From Arthrobacter bambusae (lineage in GTDB: Bacteria > Actinomycetota > Actinomycetes > Actinomycetales > Micrococcaceae), in the NCBI RefSeq assembly GCF_022606295.1, contig NZ_JAHHZS010000026.1:1-57511 (forward strand): 57,511 nucleotides of DNA, in the 5' to 3' direction. Below are positions 9,092 through 16,407 of the stretch, piece after piece (position 1 is the stretch's first letter; each line of letters opens with the position of its first letter). Under the pieces are notes generated by a model. That model was not told the DNA's origin. It made no database searches and saw only the letters and a program-made list of their open reading frames with translations. A program made the position numbers and the translations under genes.

Positions 9092-10041
9092 GCGATCTCC
9101 ATCAGGCGGTGTTTGGTGTTCCATCCGGTCAGGTGTGCCAGTTCGGGCTGGCGGTCGGGGAGTGCGACGGCGATGCCCGCGCCTTCCAGCGCTCCGGTCC
9201 GCCCGCCGACGTTGCGGCTGCGCAGGGAACCGTGCTGCCGGACCTCGACAGTAGTCAGGCGGTCGTCGAACGATCCGAAGCTCATGGCCTGCACAGCCGC
9301 GGCGAAGTCTCGAGCACGCTGACCCGGCATGGCCCCGGCAGACAGGAGGTTGAGCGGCAGCAGTTCTACGTCCAGGAGGGCGGATTCAACGAGTTGGCGG
9401 TAGTGCCTGCGGAACAGTGTGTGCGTGCCGAAGACCTCAAGCAGAAGTGGCTGACGTCCCAGCCCGATCACCACTCCGCGTTGGCCTTCAATTGGGTTCG
9501 GGGCATCGGCGACGTCGAAACGCCGGTTAGCACGGTGGGCGTCGAGGTGGTCCAGCAGGGAACTCGTCGCCGACGGGCCGCGGGCGGCGTCGAAGCGACG
9601 GACCCGCTCCCAGATGCGGTCCTGCCGGCCAGCGCCGCCGCGTTCCTCCGTGCGGGAAACGAGCTCCGCCCTGACGTTCAGGGGAGCGCGCCGGCCCTGG
9701 CGGCGGTGGTTGGTCTCGCCTGCTTGCCAGCGGCCGGCCTCCACGCAGTAGGTGTCGATGTCGCGGGTCTCGCCTGCTCCGAGGACGACGTCGCGGGCGC
9801 AGGTCCGGTGCTGCTGGCCGCCCTCGAGCAGCTCACCTTCCAGGAGAAGCGCGGGCCTGGGGCCGTTGTTGGTGACTGTCAGCTTGCCCACTTGGGCTCC
9901 GCTGGCGAGTTCTGTCACGACGATGTCCGCATGGGTGCCGGTGCTGATGCCCAGCTGTCCGGGGCCTGCCGTCCAGACGGGAAAGATGGTCAGCGGGCCG
10001 AGCGTGCTGCCGACGCCGACGTGAAGCTGTTGAACCCTCAT
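9088..10041 (-). CDS. ARPP-1-like protein associated with ADP-ribosylglycohydrolases
   Basis: A 317-aa protein whose ATG has AGGAGG six bases upstream. It begins with a beta-rich region (LGPLTIFPVWTAG, TNNGPRPALLLEGELLEGGQQ), typical of proteins I know as ARPP-1 (ARG and rhodanese-phosphatase-superfamily associated). It is the first gene of the leftward operon and overlaps the glycohydrolase gene by four bases. Family members recur beside NrtR, ADP-ribosylglycohydrolases and phosphatases, but their biochemical role is not established. No catalytic motif is evident. The upstream region holds two palindromes, suggesting direct NrtR control. Confidence 0.8.
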   Translation of the reverse strand: MRVQQLHVGVGSTLGPLTIFPVWTAGPGQLGISTGTHADIVVTELASGAQVGKLTVTNNGPRPALLLEGELLEGGQQHRTCARDVVLGAGETRDIDTYCVEAGRWQAGETNHRRQGRRAPLNVRAELVSRTEERGGAGRQDRIWERVRRFDAARGPSATSSLLDHLDAHRANRRFDVADAPNPIEGQRGVVIGLGRQPLLLEVFGTHTLFRRHYRQLVESALLDVELLPLNLLSAGAMPGQRARDFAAAVQAMSFGSFDDRLTTVEVRQHGSLRSRNVGGRTGALEGAGIAVALPDRQPELAHLTGWNTKHRLMEIA

Positions 10042-10058
10042 GGGAACCTCCTGATGAT

Positions 10059-10078
10059 TTATCGCAAATCTGCGCTAA
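10059..10078. promoter_or_regulatory. candidate NrtR operator 1
   Basis: TTATCGCA-AATC-TGCGCTAA is an 8-4-8 palindrome with one mismatch, lying 18 bases upstream of the ARPP start codon. Together with operator 2 it gives the consensus TTATCGCA-N4-TGCGATAA. Its place between the ADP-ribose operon and the divergent NrtR-like gene makes it the best candidate binding site for that regulator. Confidence 0.75.
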
Positions 10079-10106
10079 CTGAAATCAGTATGCGCCGCTT
10101 GCTTCT

Positions 10107-10126
10107 TTTGCGCAACCCTGCGATAA
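10107..10126. promoter_or_regulatory. candidate NrtR operator 2
   Basis: TTTGCGCA-ACCC-TGCGATAA repeats the operator-1 pattern in the opposite orientation. The strong half-site TGCGATAA is on the nrtR side, and centre-to-centre distance is 48 bases. It lies just upstream of the proposed GTG start of the regulator, consistent with autoregulation. Confidence 0.72.
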
Positions 10127-10134
10127 ATGGTTCT

Positions 10135-10800
10135 GTGAAGGATTCCAAAGACAGCTCCGGACTCTCCCTGCTCGACTACCCCCGGCCGTCGGTTGCGGTG
10201 GACGCGGCGGTGCTGACGGTGGCGGAGGGCAGTGTTTGTGTGCTCCTTGTCCGGCGGGACCAGGGAGACCGGGCAGGCGAGTGGGCGCTGCCGGGCACCT
10301 TCCTTCGCGAGCGCGAGCGGCTGAATGACGCGGTGCTGCGGTGCCTCCGCGAGAAGGCCGGTATCTCAGGCCGCGTTCCGCGGCAGCTGCACGTTTTCGA
10401 CGACCCCGCCCGGGACGACCGCGGCTGGGTGCTCTCTGTGGCGCACGTTGATGTGGTTCCGTTGGCGGCCCTGGGGGAGGCGCTCAAGTCCGACGGCGTC
10501 AGGCTGGCTTCGGTGACTGACGAACCTAGGGTCGTGGCTGGGTTGCCATACGGTCATACGGACATCGTGGCGAAGGCCGTGGAATGGATGCGGGCCGCTT
10601 ATGCGGAGATGCCGGATCCGGGTGCATTGTTGGATGAGCCGTTCACGCTGCGTGACTTGCGAACGCTGCATGAAGCGGTGGCGGGGGAGACATTGATGCG
10701 GGACACGTTCCGGCGGTTCATGGAGCCGAAGCTTGAGGGGACTGGGCAGATGTCGGACGGGACGCGGGGAAGGCCTTCGCGGTTGTGGGTGCGCTCCTGA
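10135..10800 (+). CDS. nrtR: NUDIX-domain transcriptional regulator, NrtR family
   Basis: A 221-aa protein from GTG 10135. An in-frame ATG at 10090 would place operator 2 inside the coding region and adds residues with no NrtR character. The N-terminal NUDIX-like fold (LDYPRPSVAVDAAVLTV, GEWALPGTFLRERERLNDAVLRCLREKAGI) has a degenerate Nudix box, as in NrtR regulators that sense ADP-ribose rather than hydrolyse it. The C-terminus is a winged helix (FTLRDLRTLHEAVAG...RDTFRRFMEP). It is divergent from the ARPP/glycohydrolase operon and probably represses both sides through the two palindromes. Confidence 0.88.
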   Translation: MKDSKDSSGLSLLDYPRPSVAVDAAVLTVAEGSVCVLLVRRDQGDRAGEWALPGTFLRERERLNDAVLRCLREKAGISGRVPRQLHVFDDPARDDRGWVLSVAHVDVVPLAALGEALKSDGVRLASVTDEPRVVAGLPYGHTDIVAKAVEWMRAAYAEMPDPGALLDEPFTLRDLRTLHEAVAGETLMRDTFRRFMEPKLEGTGQMSDGTRGRPSRLWVRS

Positions 10801-10850
10801 ATCGAAGCGTCTGCAGACCTCCCAATCAGGACGGTTGAATCCAATGAGGA

Positions 10851-12758
10851 GTGACATTCACAGAATATGGTCTATCTATGTGCCTTGATACTTGGATTCC
10901 TTTGAAGTCTCTCGATGATGACCTTCTGACTTTGGAGGCTGCGGCATTGCTGTCCTTGGCTGCAAAGCACAGAACCGATGAAGTGAACGCTGCCGTCGAA
11001 ATTTGGAACGCCGGGCAGTACGGAATGCGAGTAGAGATCGAGGTCTCTCGCGAAGTCACAAAAGCTCGAGAGGTCCTTAGAGAGCTGCTAAAGGTGACGG
11101 GACTCATGTTGCCGTCAGCGGTTAACAGAGCTTGTCTTACTTCGTTCAATGATGCACTGCGCGAAATGTCTAGCATTGTGGATGGATCGCATGGCAATTC
11201 CTACGGTGTTCGAGCTGCTGTCGGGCTGCTAAATCTCGCCTGTGAAGACTCCCTGATACCAGACCAGGGGATCTCCGAGCTTTTTTGCAGCGGACTGCTG
11301 GATAAAGCTTGGCGAGACGTCGAACGGTTTGTTGACTTACCCGTTTTCAACGTTAGAGGGATTCAACCACCCGAGCTCCGCACACCCGGATCAAGCCAAT
11401 GGAACGCCGACGGCCAAGCACTTCTCGGCGATCACCCACCTTGGACTTGGGGGATCGGCCCCATGTTCCAGACTCTCGGCGGTTGGGACACGGCCTGGCT
11501 TATGTCACCAGGAATATTCGAAAGCGAACAGTCGGACAGAGCCCGTTATTGGACACCTCTTGCACACCTTGCCCTGGGACCCCTTGGATGGTCGGATCCC
11601 GCCTTGGGCGTGGCTCGCTGGATCCTGATGGGTATGCCCGAAACAACACCAGAGTTGTCGTTGTTGGCGCGGGTCTGGGGGTCCAATGCGCTCATGTATT
11701 TCTCGCATCCGCAAATGGACTGGATCCCGCATTCACACGAGTGTCTCGGCTTTCAACCACGAACTTCTGGGCACAAGATCAGCGGCATCTTTGGAGAACG
11801 AGAAAGCGCTCTTGCGTTCTCGGGCTGCGGGGGACTACATGTGCAGGTCCATTTGGAGTGGCAGATGTGCAGGCAACAAGGACGCGAAGACAATCGCGCT
11901 TCTGTATACGTCGACGTTACCGACCGTCGAAAAGCTGTTCCTGTGCTTGATGCGATGGCAGGGTGGCATACGAAATTGCGGTGTGCCGGTGACGAGCTTG
12001 TGGATGAGCTCGCCGACCCAAGACTTGAAGTCACAGTGATAGCACCGCCCGTGGGCGTCCTTGGCGCTTTCAAGAGGTCTCTGCTGACAGGGCTTTGGTA
12101 TTCGGGCTCCCATGAAGCTCATCTCTTGGGTCACTGCAAGCTGAGTAATCCCATTCGTCGAGTTCCAACAACTAGTGGCCCAGCACCAACGAGGCCGGTA
12201 CGCCAGGGACTCTCGGATCGACACACAAACGCCGCAGCTTTCTGGATTGCAAGTGAGCTTGCTCGCCGCCATCCTCACTACGTACTCCACAGCCCTGAAG
12301 GGGACGAAGGCTTGCAGCTCGTGAGTGCCTCTGGACAAACAATCAACATTTCGCGACATGCCACCGTTCACGTGGGAAACACGGAGATTGCTGACTCTGC
12401 GGAGATGTTTGCGACCGATGACAAGCGGAAGTTTGTCGAAGACCTTGAAACAAAATTGGGGCTGCCCGTCAAGAAGCACGCGGCGGTGTCGACGGAGCGT
12501 ACTGTTATGTATCGAGCAATGGCGCACGTCATGGCCGTGACGGTCGGCGACAAAGCAACGTGGGACTTTGTGTCCGCCGATCCAAAAACTGCCGGAGCCT
12601 GGCATTTGACGCGCGATGCCAAACCTGTGGCGTTTCTGAACCCGGACGGGACGATTCTCCTTCCACAAGGACCTGTCAATCTGCTTGAGCGCTACAACGC
12701 GCATTCGCGCAGGATGACTCCAATGATCGGACAAGTCTTCGGAGCCATCCTTCCCTAG
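10851..12758 (+). CDS. unrecognised 635-aa protein
   Basis: I do not recognise this protein. It starts with GTG (MTFTEYGLSM); GAGGA lies directly against the start, so an ATG nine codons later is possible. The product is a mixed alpha/beta cytoplasmic protein without transmembrane helices or an obvious nucleotide-binding motif. The first 150 residues are helical. The middle is tryptophan-rich (PPWTWGIGPMF...LGGWDTAWLM), and the C-terminal third (WIASELARRHPHYVLHSPEGDEGLQLVSASGQTINISRH is one continuous segment around 12240-12360) looks like a compact alpha/beta domain. Codon use is less G/C-biased at third positions than in the flanking nrtR, hinting at transfer. It lies between the ADP-ribose locus and an insertion element. 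Confidence 0.75.
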   Translation: MTFTEYGLSMCLDTWIPLKSLDDDLLTLEAAALLSLAAKHRTDEVNAAVEIWNAGQYGMRVEIEVSREVTKAREVLRELLKVTGLMLPSAVNRACLTSFNDALREMSSIVDGSHGNSYGVRAAVGLLNLACEDSLIPDQGISELFCSGLLDKAWRDVERFVDLPVFNVRGIQPPELRTPGSSQWNADGQALLGDHPPWTWGIGPMFQTLGGWDTAWLMSPGIFESEQSDRARYWTPLAHLALGPLGWSDPALGVARWILMGMPETTPELSLLARVWGSNALMYFSHPQMDWIPHSHECLGFQPRTSGHKISGIFGERESALAFSGCGGLHVQVHLEWQMCRQQGREDNRASVYVDVTDRRKAVPVLDAMAGWHTKLRCAGDELVDELADPRLEVTVIAPPVGVLGAFKRSLLTGLWYSGSHEAHLLGHCKLSNPIRRVPTTSGPAPTRPVRQGLSDRHTNAAAFWIASELARRHPHYVLHSPEGDEGLQLVSASGQTINISRHATVHVGNTEIADSAEMFATDDKRKFVEDLETKLGLPVKKHAAVSTERTVMYRAMAHVMAVTVGDKATWDFVSADPKTAGAWHLTRDAKPVAFLNPDGTILLPQGPVNLLERYNAHSRRMTPMIGQVFGAILP

Positions 12759-12836
12759 AAAGGCCTCAGGAGCTTGTGCAAAAACGGCGGAGTGGAAGCG
12801 CACCTCGGGGGACCTCCAAGGTGAGGGCTCAGCTGC

Positions 12837-12944
12837 ATCGTCCACCACGCCGAGGTCCTCACCCTCAAAGGCTCAAGCTACAGGCTCAAACACACACGGA
12901 CCGACTCACTGCCCTCGACAAGACCGGAAAATACGGCAGAATAA
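12837..12944 (+). pseudogene. IstB C-terminal remnant of an older IS21-family element
   Basis: A 35-codon frame ending in TAA reads IVHHAEVLTLKGSSYRLKHT and onward. This matches the final helix and tail of IstB helper ATPases (VDRxxHHAxxLxLKGxSYRL). The frame is closed by a stop just upstream, so only the 3' tip survives. Downstream to 13080 I see no gene, although a GGCTCAGTTTTCGACC-CACTGACAC stretch (about 12980-13007) looks like a worn IS21-type terminus. Confidence 0.6.
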
Positions 12945-13080
12945 CCACGTCAACGTGGCTCACTATTCCACCCACGAAACGGCTCAGTTTTCGACCATCA
13001 CTGACACCAATGACCAAGTCGAAGCAATTCGGGCAGCTTTTTCTTCGGCGGGAAAGAACAGCACGGAGGAACGCTGAATA

Positions 13081-13168
13081 TGACAGTTTGATTCAGGACC
13101 GGTATGACGGCTTGAATCAGGACCACTCCACGACTCGCCGGTTGGTTGTGACGGTCTGAATCAGGACC
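13081..13168. repeat. IS21 left-end transposase-binding repeats (three copies)
   Basis: Three 20-base direct repeats begin at 13081, 13105 and 13149 and share the core TGAWTCAGGACC. The second and third are nearly identical (TGACGGCTTGAATCAGGACC versus TGACGGTCTGAATCAGGACC). Such multi-repeat ends are where IstA is thought to bind. Confidence 0.8.
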
Positions 13169-13216
13169 ACCCTCAGTGTTGCTTTCATCTGTTGAAAGCA
13201 ACGTTTGGAGGTCCGG

Positions 13217-14896
13217 ATGAGGGTGCGCTTGGAGTTGTTTGCCAGGATCCGCAGAGATGCCCGTGTTGAGGGGTTATCGATCCGTGGTCTGGCAAAGAGG
13301 TATCAGGTTAGTAGGGACACGGTCCGGCAGGCATTGTCGGATCCCGTCCCTCCGGCGCGGAAGACGCCCGAGAGGTCGTCGCCCCGGCTGGATCCGTTCA
13401 AACCGGCGATTGATGCGATGTTGGTTGAGGACACGACGGCGCCGCGGAAGCAACGCCATACTGCCCGGAGGATTCTTGCCCGGCTCATTGAGGAGCACGG
13501 TGCGGAGGAGCTGTCGTATTCGACGGTGCGGGATTATGTCCGGGTCCGCCGGGCGCAGATCGATGTCGAGGCCGGCCGCCGGGTTGAGGTGTTCGTCCCG
13601 CAAGAACACGCCCCGGGCGCGGAGGCGGAAGTGGACTTCGGCGAGGTCTGGATCGTGTTGAACGGGATGAAGACGAAGTGCCACATGTTCATCTTCCGGT
13701 TGTCCCATTCCGGCAAGGCCATCCACCGGATTTACCCCACGCAGGCTCAGGAAGCATTTCTTGAAGGCCATGTCGAGGCGTTCAACGAGATCGGCGGCGT
13801 GCCGGTCAAACACATCCGCTATGACAACCTCACCAGTGCCGTCCGGGCCGTGGTGTTCGGGCAGGGCCGGAACCGCATCGAGAACGACCGGTGGGTGTTG
13901 TTCCGCTCGTTCTATGGTTTTGATTCTTTTTATTGCCAGCCAGGGATTGCCGGGGCTCACGAGAAAGGCGGGGTCGAAGGGGAAGTGGGCTGGTTCCGCC
14001 GCAACCGGCTGTCCCCGATGCCCGTCGTGAAGTCCCTCGAGGAGCTCAACGACCGGATCCGGGATTGGGAGGTCCAAGACGATCAGCGGCGGATCAATGA
14101 CCGGATCCGCACCATCGGTCAGGACTTCGCCGCCGAGCGCCCGTTCCTGGCACCGTTGCCTGCCGATGAGTTCGATCCCGGTCTGTTGCTGAACCCGAGA
14201 GTGGACCGGTCCTCGATGATCACGGTGCGGATGGTGAAGTACTCGGTCCCGGCACGGTTCATCGGTAGAAGAGTCAGGGTGTCCCTGCGGGCATCGGAGC
14301 TTGTGGTGTTCGACGGCCGCGCGGTGGCGGCCAGGCATCAGCGGATCGTTGCCAAGGGCGCGCAGTCGGTCCAGCTGGACCATTACCTGGAGGTCCTCAA
14401 GACCAAGCCCGGCGCTTTGCCTGGTTCCACCGCTTTGGCCAGGGCGCGGGAGTCCGGGGCGTTCACCAGCGCCCATGAAGCTTTCTGGTCTGCCTCGCGC
14501 CGGGTCAACGGCGACGCCGAGGGGACCCGTGAACTGATCGACGTCCTGCTGCTCCATCGTTCGATGGACGCGGTAGACATCGAGGCAGGGATTACCGCGG
14601 CGTTGGGCGTGGGTGCGGTCAGCGCCGACGTCGTCGCGGTCGAAGCCCGCAGACACGCGGCCGGTTTCGCCGCCGAGGGTGGGTCCGGTTCGGACCGTCA
14701 TCGTGGTGCTCATGCTGAAGTGAAAGTGCAACGAGTTGTCAGCCTGACCCAGCGCCGGCTGATGGACCCCGCAGCGGTCATCGCCGGGCTGCCCCGTGAT
14801 ACCCGTCCGCTGCCGTCGGTCAGCGCCTATGACGAGCTGCTGGCCAAACGCGCCGAACACCCTGCAGGAACCGAGTCGAAGGAAAACATCTCATGA
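13217..14896 (+). CDS. istA: IS21-family transposase IstA
   Basis: The start is ATG 13217 with GGAGG five bases upstream. The product is 559 aa. It has an N-terminal helix-turn-helix (LSIRGLAKRYQVSRDTVRQAL) and an rve integrase core. The catalytic DDE residues are visible in AEVDFGEVW (first D), HIRYDNLTSAV (second D) and HEKGGVEGEVGWFRRN (E). A beta-barrel-like C-terminal part follows (RMVKYSVPARFIGRRV). Length is normal for IstA and no frameshift is seen, so the transposase appears functional. Its stop overlaps istB by four bases. Confidence 0.96.
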   Translation: MRVRLELFARIRRDARVEGLSIRGLAKRYQVSRDTVRQALSDPVPPARKTPERSSPRLDPFKPAIDAMLVEDTTAPRKQRHTARRILARLIEEHGAEELSYSTVRDYVRVRRAQIDVEAGRRVEVFVPQEHAPGAEAEVDFGEVWIVLNGMKTKCHMFIFRLSHSGKAIHRIYPTQAQEAFLEGHVEAFNEIGGVPVKHIRYDNLTSAVRAVVFGQGRNRIENDRWVLFRSFYGFDSFYCQPGIAGAHEKGGVEGEVGWFRRNRLSPMPVVKSLEELNDRIRDWEVQDDQRRINDRIRTIGQDFAAERPFLAPLPADEFDPGLLLNPRVDRSSMITVRMVKYSVPARFIGRRVRVSLRASELVVFDGRAVAARHQRIVAKGAQSVQLDHYLEVLKTKPGALPGSTALARARESGAFTSAHEAFWSASRRVNGDAEGTRELIDVLLLHRSMDAVDIEAGITAALGVGAVSADVVAVEARRHAAGFAAEGGSGSDRHRGAHAEVKVQRVVSLTQRRLMDPAAVIAGLPRDTRPLPSVSAYDELLAKRAEHPAGTESKENIS

Positions 14897-15711
14897 GTCC
14901 CACCGCACCGGCCGCCACCATCACCCCGACCCTGCGCCGGCGGCGCGGCCTGACTGAACAGGCCGCGGTCGCCGCCGTGGACCAGGCCTGCCGCAGACTG
15001 CGACTGCCCACCGTCCGGGCGGTCCTGGACGAGGCTCTCACCGTCGCCGGGAAGGAACAGCTCTCCTACCAGGGTTTCCTGGCCGAACTACTGTTGGCGG
15101 AGTGCGATGACCGGGACCGGCGCTCCTCCATCCGCCGGGTCAAAGCCGCGAACTTTCCACGGGACAAGTGGCTGGGGGACTTCGATTTCGACGCGAACCC
15201 GAACATCAATCCCGCCACGATCCACACCCTCGCGACCGGGGACTGGATCCGCAAAGGCGCACCCCTGTGCCTGATCGGGGACTCCGGAACGGGTAAATCC
15301 CACCTGCTCATCGGGCTCGGAACCGCGGCAGCGGAACAGGGCTACCGGGTCAAATACACCCTCGCGACCCGGCTCGTGAACGAACTCGTCGAAGCCGCCG
15401 ACGAGAAAGTTCTGGCCAAGACCATCGCCCGCTACGGGCGCGTTGATCTCCTGTGTATTGACGAACTGGGCTATATGGAACTGGACCGCCGCGGGGCCGA
15501 ACTCCTCTTCCAGGTCCTCACCGAACGCGAAGAGAAGAACTCCATTGCGATCGCGTCCAACGAGTCTTTCTCCGGGTGGACCAAGACCTTCAGCGACCCG
15601 CGCCTGTGCGCCGCGATCGTGGACCGCCTGACCTTCAACGGCACCATCATTGAAACCGGAACCGACTCCTACCGCCTCGCCCACACCATCGCCCAACAAA
15701 CCGGACGATAA
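14893..15711 (+). CDS. istB: IS21-family helper ATPase IstB
   Basis: A 272-aa AAA+ protein of normal IstB length. It has Walker A (GDSGTGKSHLLIGLG), Walker B (VDLLCIDELGYME), a sensor region (SIAIASNESFSGW) and the usual C-terminus (IVDRLTFNGTIIETGTDSYRL). IstB assists IstA in target choice and strand transfer. It starts at the ATGA overlap with istA. The C-terminus differs clearly from the IstB remnant at 12837-12944, so that remnant comes from a different element. Confidence 0.96.
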   Translation: MSPTAPAATITPTLRRRRGLTEQAAVAAVDQACRRLRLPTVRAVLDEALTVAGKEQLSYQGFLAELLLAECDDRDRRSSIRRVKAANFPRDKWLGDFDFDANPNINPATIHTLATGDWIRKGAPLCLIGDSGTGKSHLLIGLGTAAAEQGYRVKYTLATRLVNELVEAADEKVLAKTIARYGRVDLLCIDELGYMELDRRGAELLFQVLTEREEKNSIAIASNESFSGWTKTFSDPRLCAAIVDRLTFNGTIIETGTDSYRLAHTIAQQTGR

Positions 15712-15738
15712 AAGGATCTCCTGCTGGTTGGGCGTGCT

Positions 15739-16107
15739 CTATCGCAGAAATACGGACAGCACGATCAGTAGGAAGGTGGCGCCGAGGAGCGCAAAGAGGA
15801 GGGCCAGTCCCTTGCCGGCGAGTCCGGCACCATCGTCAACCCATTTGGGCAGGCTTCGAAAGAAAATGAAGAAAACGCCTGCGAAGCAGACGAGGGCGCC
15901 GGAGAAGGTGAGCAGGGACGGGGGGCCCATGTGGCCTGCAGATGCAACGACGACAAAGCCAACGGCCAGGATTCCCCAGCATATGAAAATCATTACTCTC
16001 ATGACGTTGGCAAACTGAGCACGGGCGGGTTGCCTGGGATCCGGGGTCGGCATCATGGGCTGAGCGTATGTGTTTCCCCGAACAATTGGAACGCACATGA
16101 TAAGCAC
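15739..16107 (-). CDS. small membrane protein, possible IS21 passenger
   Basis: Up to 122 aa (GTG at 16107; ATG at 16056 or 16053 would give about 104 aa, neither with a strong ribosome site). It has a proline-rich start and three predicted transmembrane helices (MIFICWGILAVGFVVVA, LLTFSGALVCFAGVFFIFF, LALLFALLGATFLLIVLSVFL). It is antisense to istAB and sits between istB and the only recognisable right-end repeat. It is therefore either cargo of the insertion sequence or a host gene trapped by rearrangement. I do not recognise the family. Confidence 0.6.
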   Translation of the reverse strand: MLIMCVPIVRGNTYAQPMMPTPDPRQPARAQFANVMRVMIFICWGILAVGFVVVASAGHMGPPSLLTFSGALVCFAGVFFIFFRSLPKWVDDGAGLAGKGLALLFALLGATFLLIVLSVFLR

Positions 16108-16163
16108 TGTCGACTGCTTCCCTCTAAAACGTCCTGGATGGTCTTGGTTCGGGGCGTCTCTGT

Positions 16164-16183
16164 GGCCCTGAATCAGGTTGACA
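16164..16183. repeat. IS21 right terminal inverted repeat
   Basis: GGCCCTGAATCAGGTTGACA matches the inverted left repeat in 15 of 20 positions, including CCTGAATCA without a gap. No second right-end repeat was found closer to istB. Confidence 0.6.
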
Positions 16184-16217
16184 TACTCAAACGCCGACAG
16201 TTTATCGAGGTTGTTTG

Positions 16218-16361
16218 ATGCGTTCCATTGAAAACATCCGAGCGCTAACGGCTAGCGAAGCACGTCGGGTGGTCAAATCGCTTTCCCGGCCGGTCGCGAA
16301 ATCGACTGGGGGCTCTGCTTGGGACGATCGCGAGGACGACACCTGGATCGACAAGCTCTAG
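16218..16361 (+). CDS. small 47-aa ORF downstream of the IS21 end
   Basis: ATG 16218 to TAG 16361 encodes a protein starting MRSIENIRALTASEARRVVK and ending in an acidic tail (WDDREDDTWIDKL). The acidic, tryptophan-containing end and the strong terminator nine bases later suggest a true gene end. It could be an intact small protein or the 3' remainder of a gene interrupted when the insertion element arrived 35 bases upstream. No clear ribosome site is present. Confidence 0.45.
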   Translation: MRSIENIRALTASEARRVVKSLSRPVAKSTGGSAWDDREDDTWIDKL

Positions 16362-16369
16362 ATTTGACG

Positions 16370-16403
16370 GGGGCGTGGGGCGCCGATCGGTGCCCCACGC
16401 CCC
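16370..16403. terminator. strong bidirectional hairpin terminator
   Basis: GGGGCGTGGGGC (16370-16381) pairs perfectly with GCCCCACGCCCC (16392-16403) over 12 bases with a 10-base loop. It lies between the rightward small ORF and the leftward Z1 gene end at 16408, so it can stop transcription from both sides. No U-tract is evident. Confidence 0.75.
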
Positions 16404-16407
16404 ATCC

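Larger units (their letters stand above)
13081..16183 (+). mobile_element. IS21-family insertion sequence, istAB plus extended right side
   Basis: Three left-end repeats of consensus TGAC-RG-YYTGAWTCAGGACC lie at 13081-13100, 13105-13124 and 13149-13168, ahead of istA. An inverted match, GGCCCTGAATCAGGTTGACA, is at 16164-16183 (15 of 20 positions agree with the inverted left repeat). Multiple terminal repeats and overlapping istA/istB genes are typical of IS21. The right end lies about 450 bases beyond istB, leaving room for a membrane-protein gene. No exact target duplication is seen; CTGAA/CTCAA flank if the ends are extended by TA. The right boundary is therefore less certain than the left. 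Confidence 0.8.

Noticed and set aside
7766..10134. Long plus-strand open frames opposite the ADP-ribose operon (7766-9322 and 8782-10134)
   Set aside because: They are antisense shadows in high-GC DNA. They have Arg/Pro/Ser-rich composition and no ribosome site; only the part from about 10135 (NrtR) is real.
12776..13159. 127-codon plus-strand ORF between the 635-aa gene and istA
   Set aside because: It crosses the IstB remnant in the wrong frame and runs into the IS21 terminal repeats; composition is basic and random-looking.
13274..14860. 528-codon minus-strand frame opposite istA
   Set aside because: Antisense of a clearly functional transposase; composition is Arg/Gly/His/Pro-rich and no motif is present.
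13074..16190. Target-site duplication for the IS21 element
   Set aside because: Flanks CTGAA and CTCAA differ at one of five positions and need a two-base shift of the ends; not strong enough to call.
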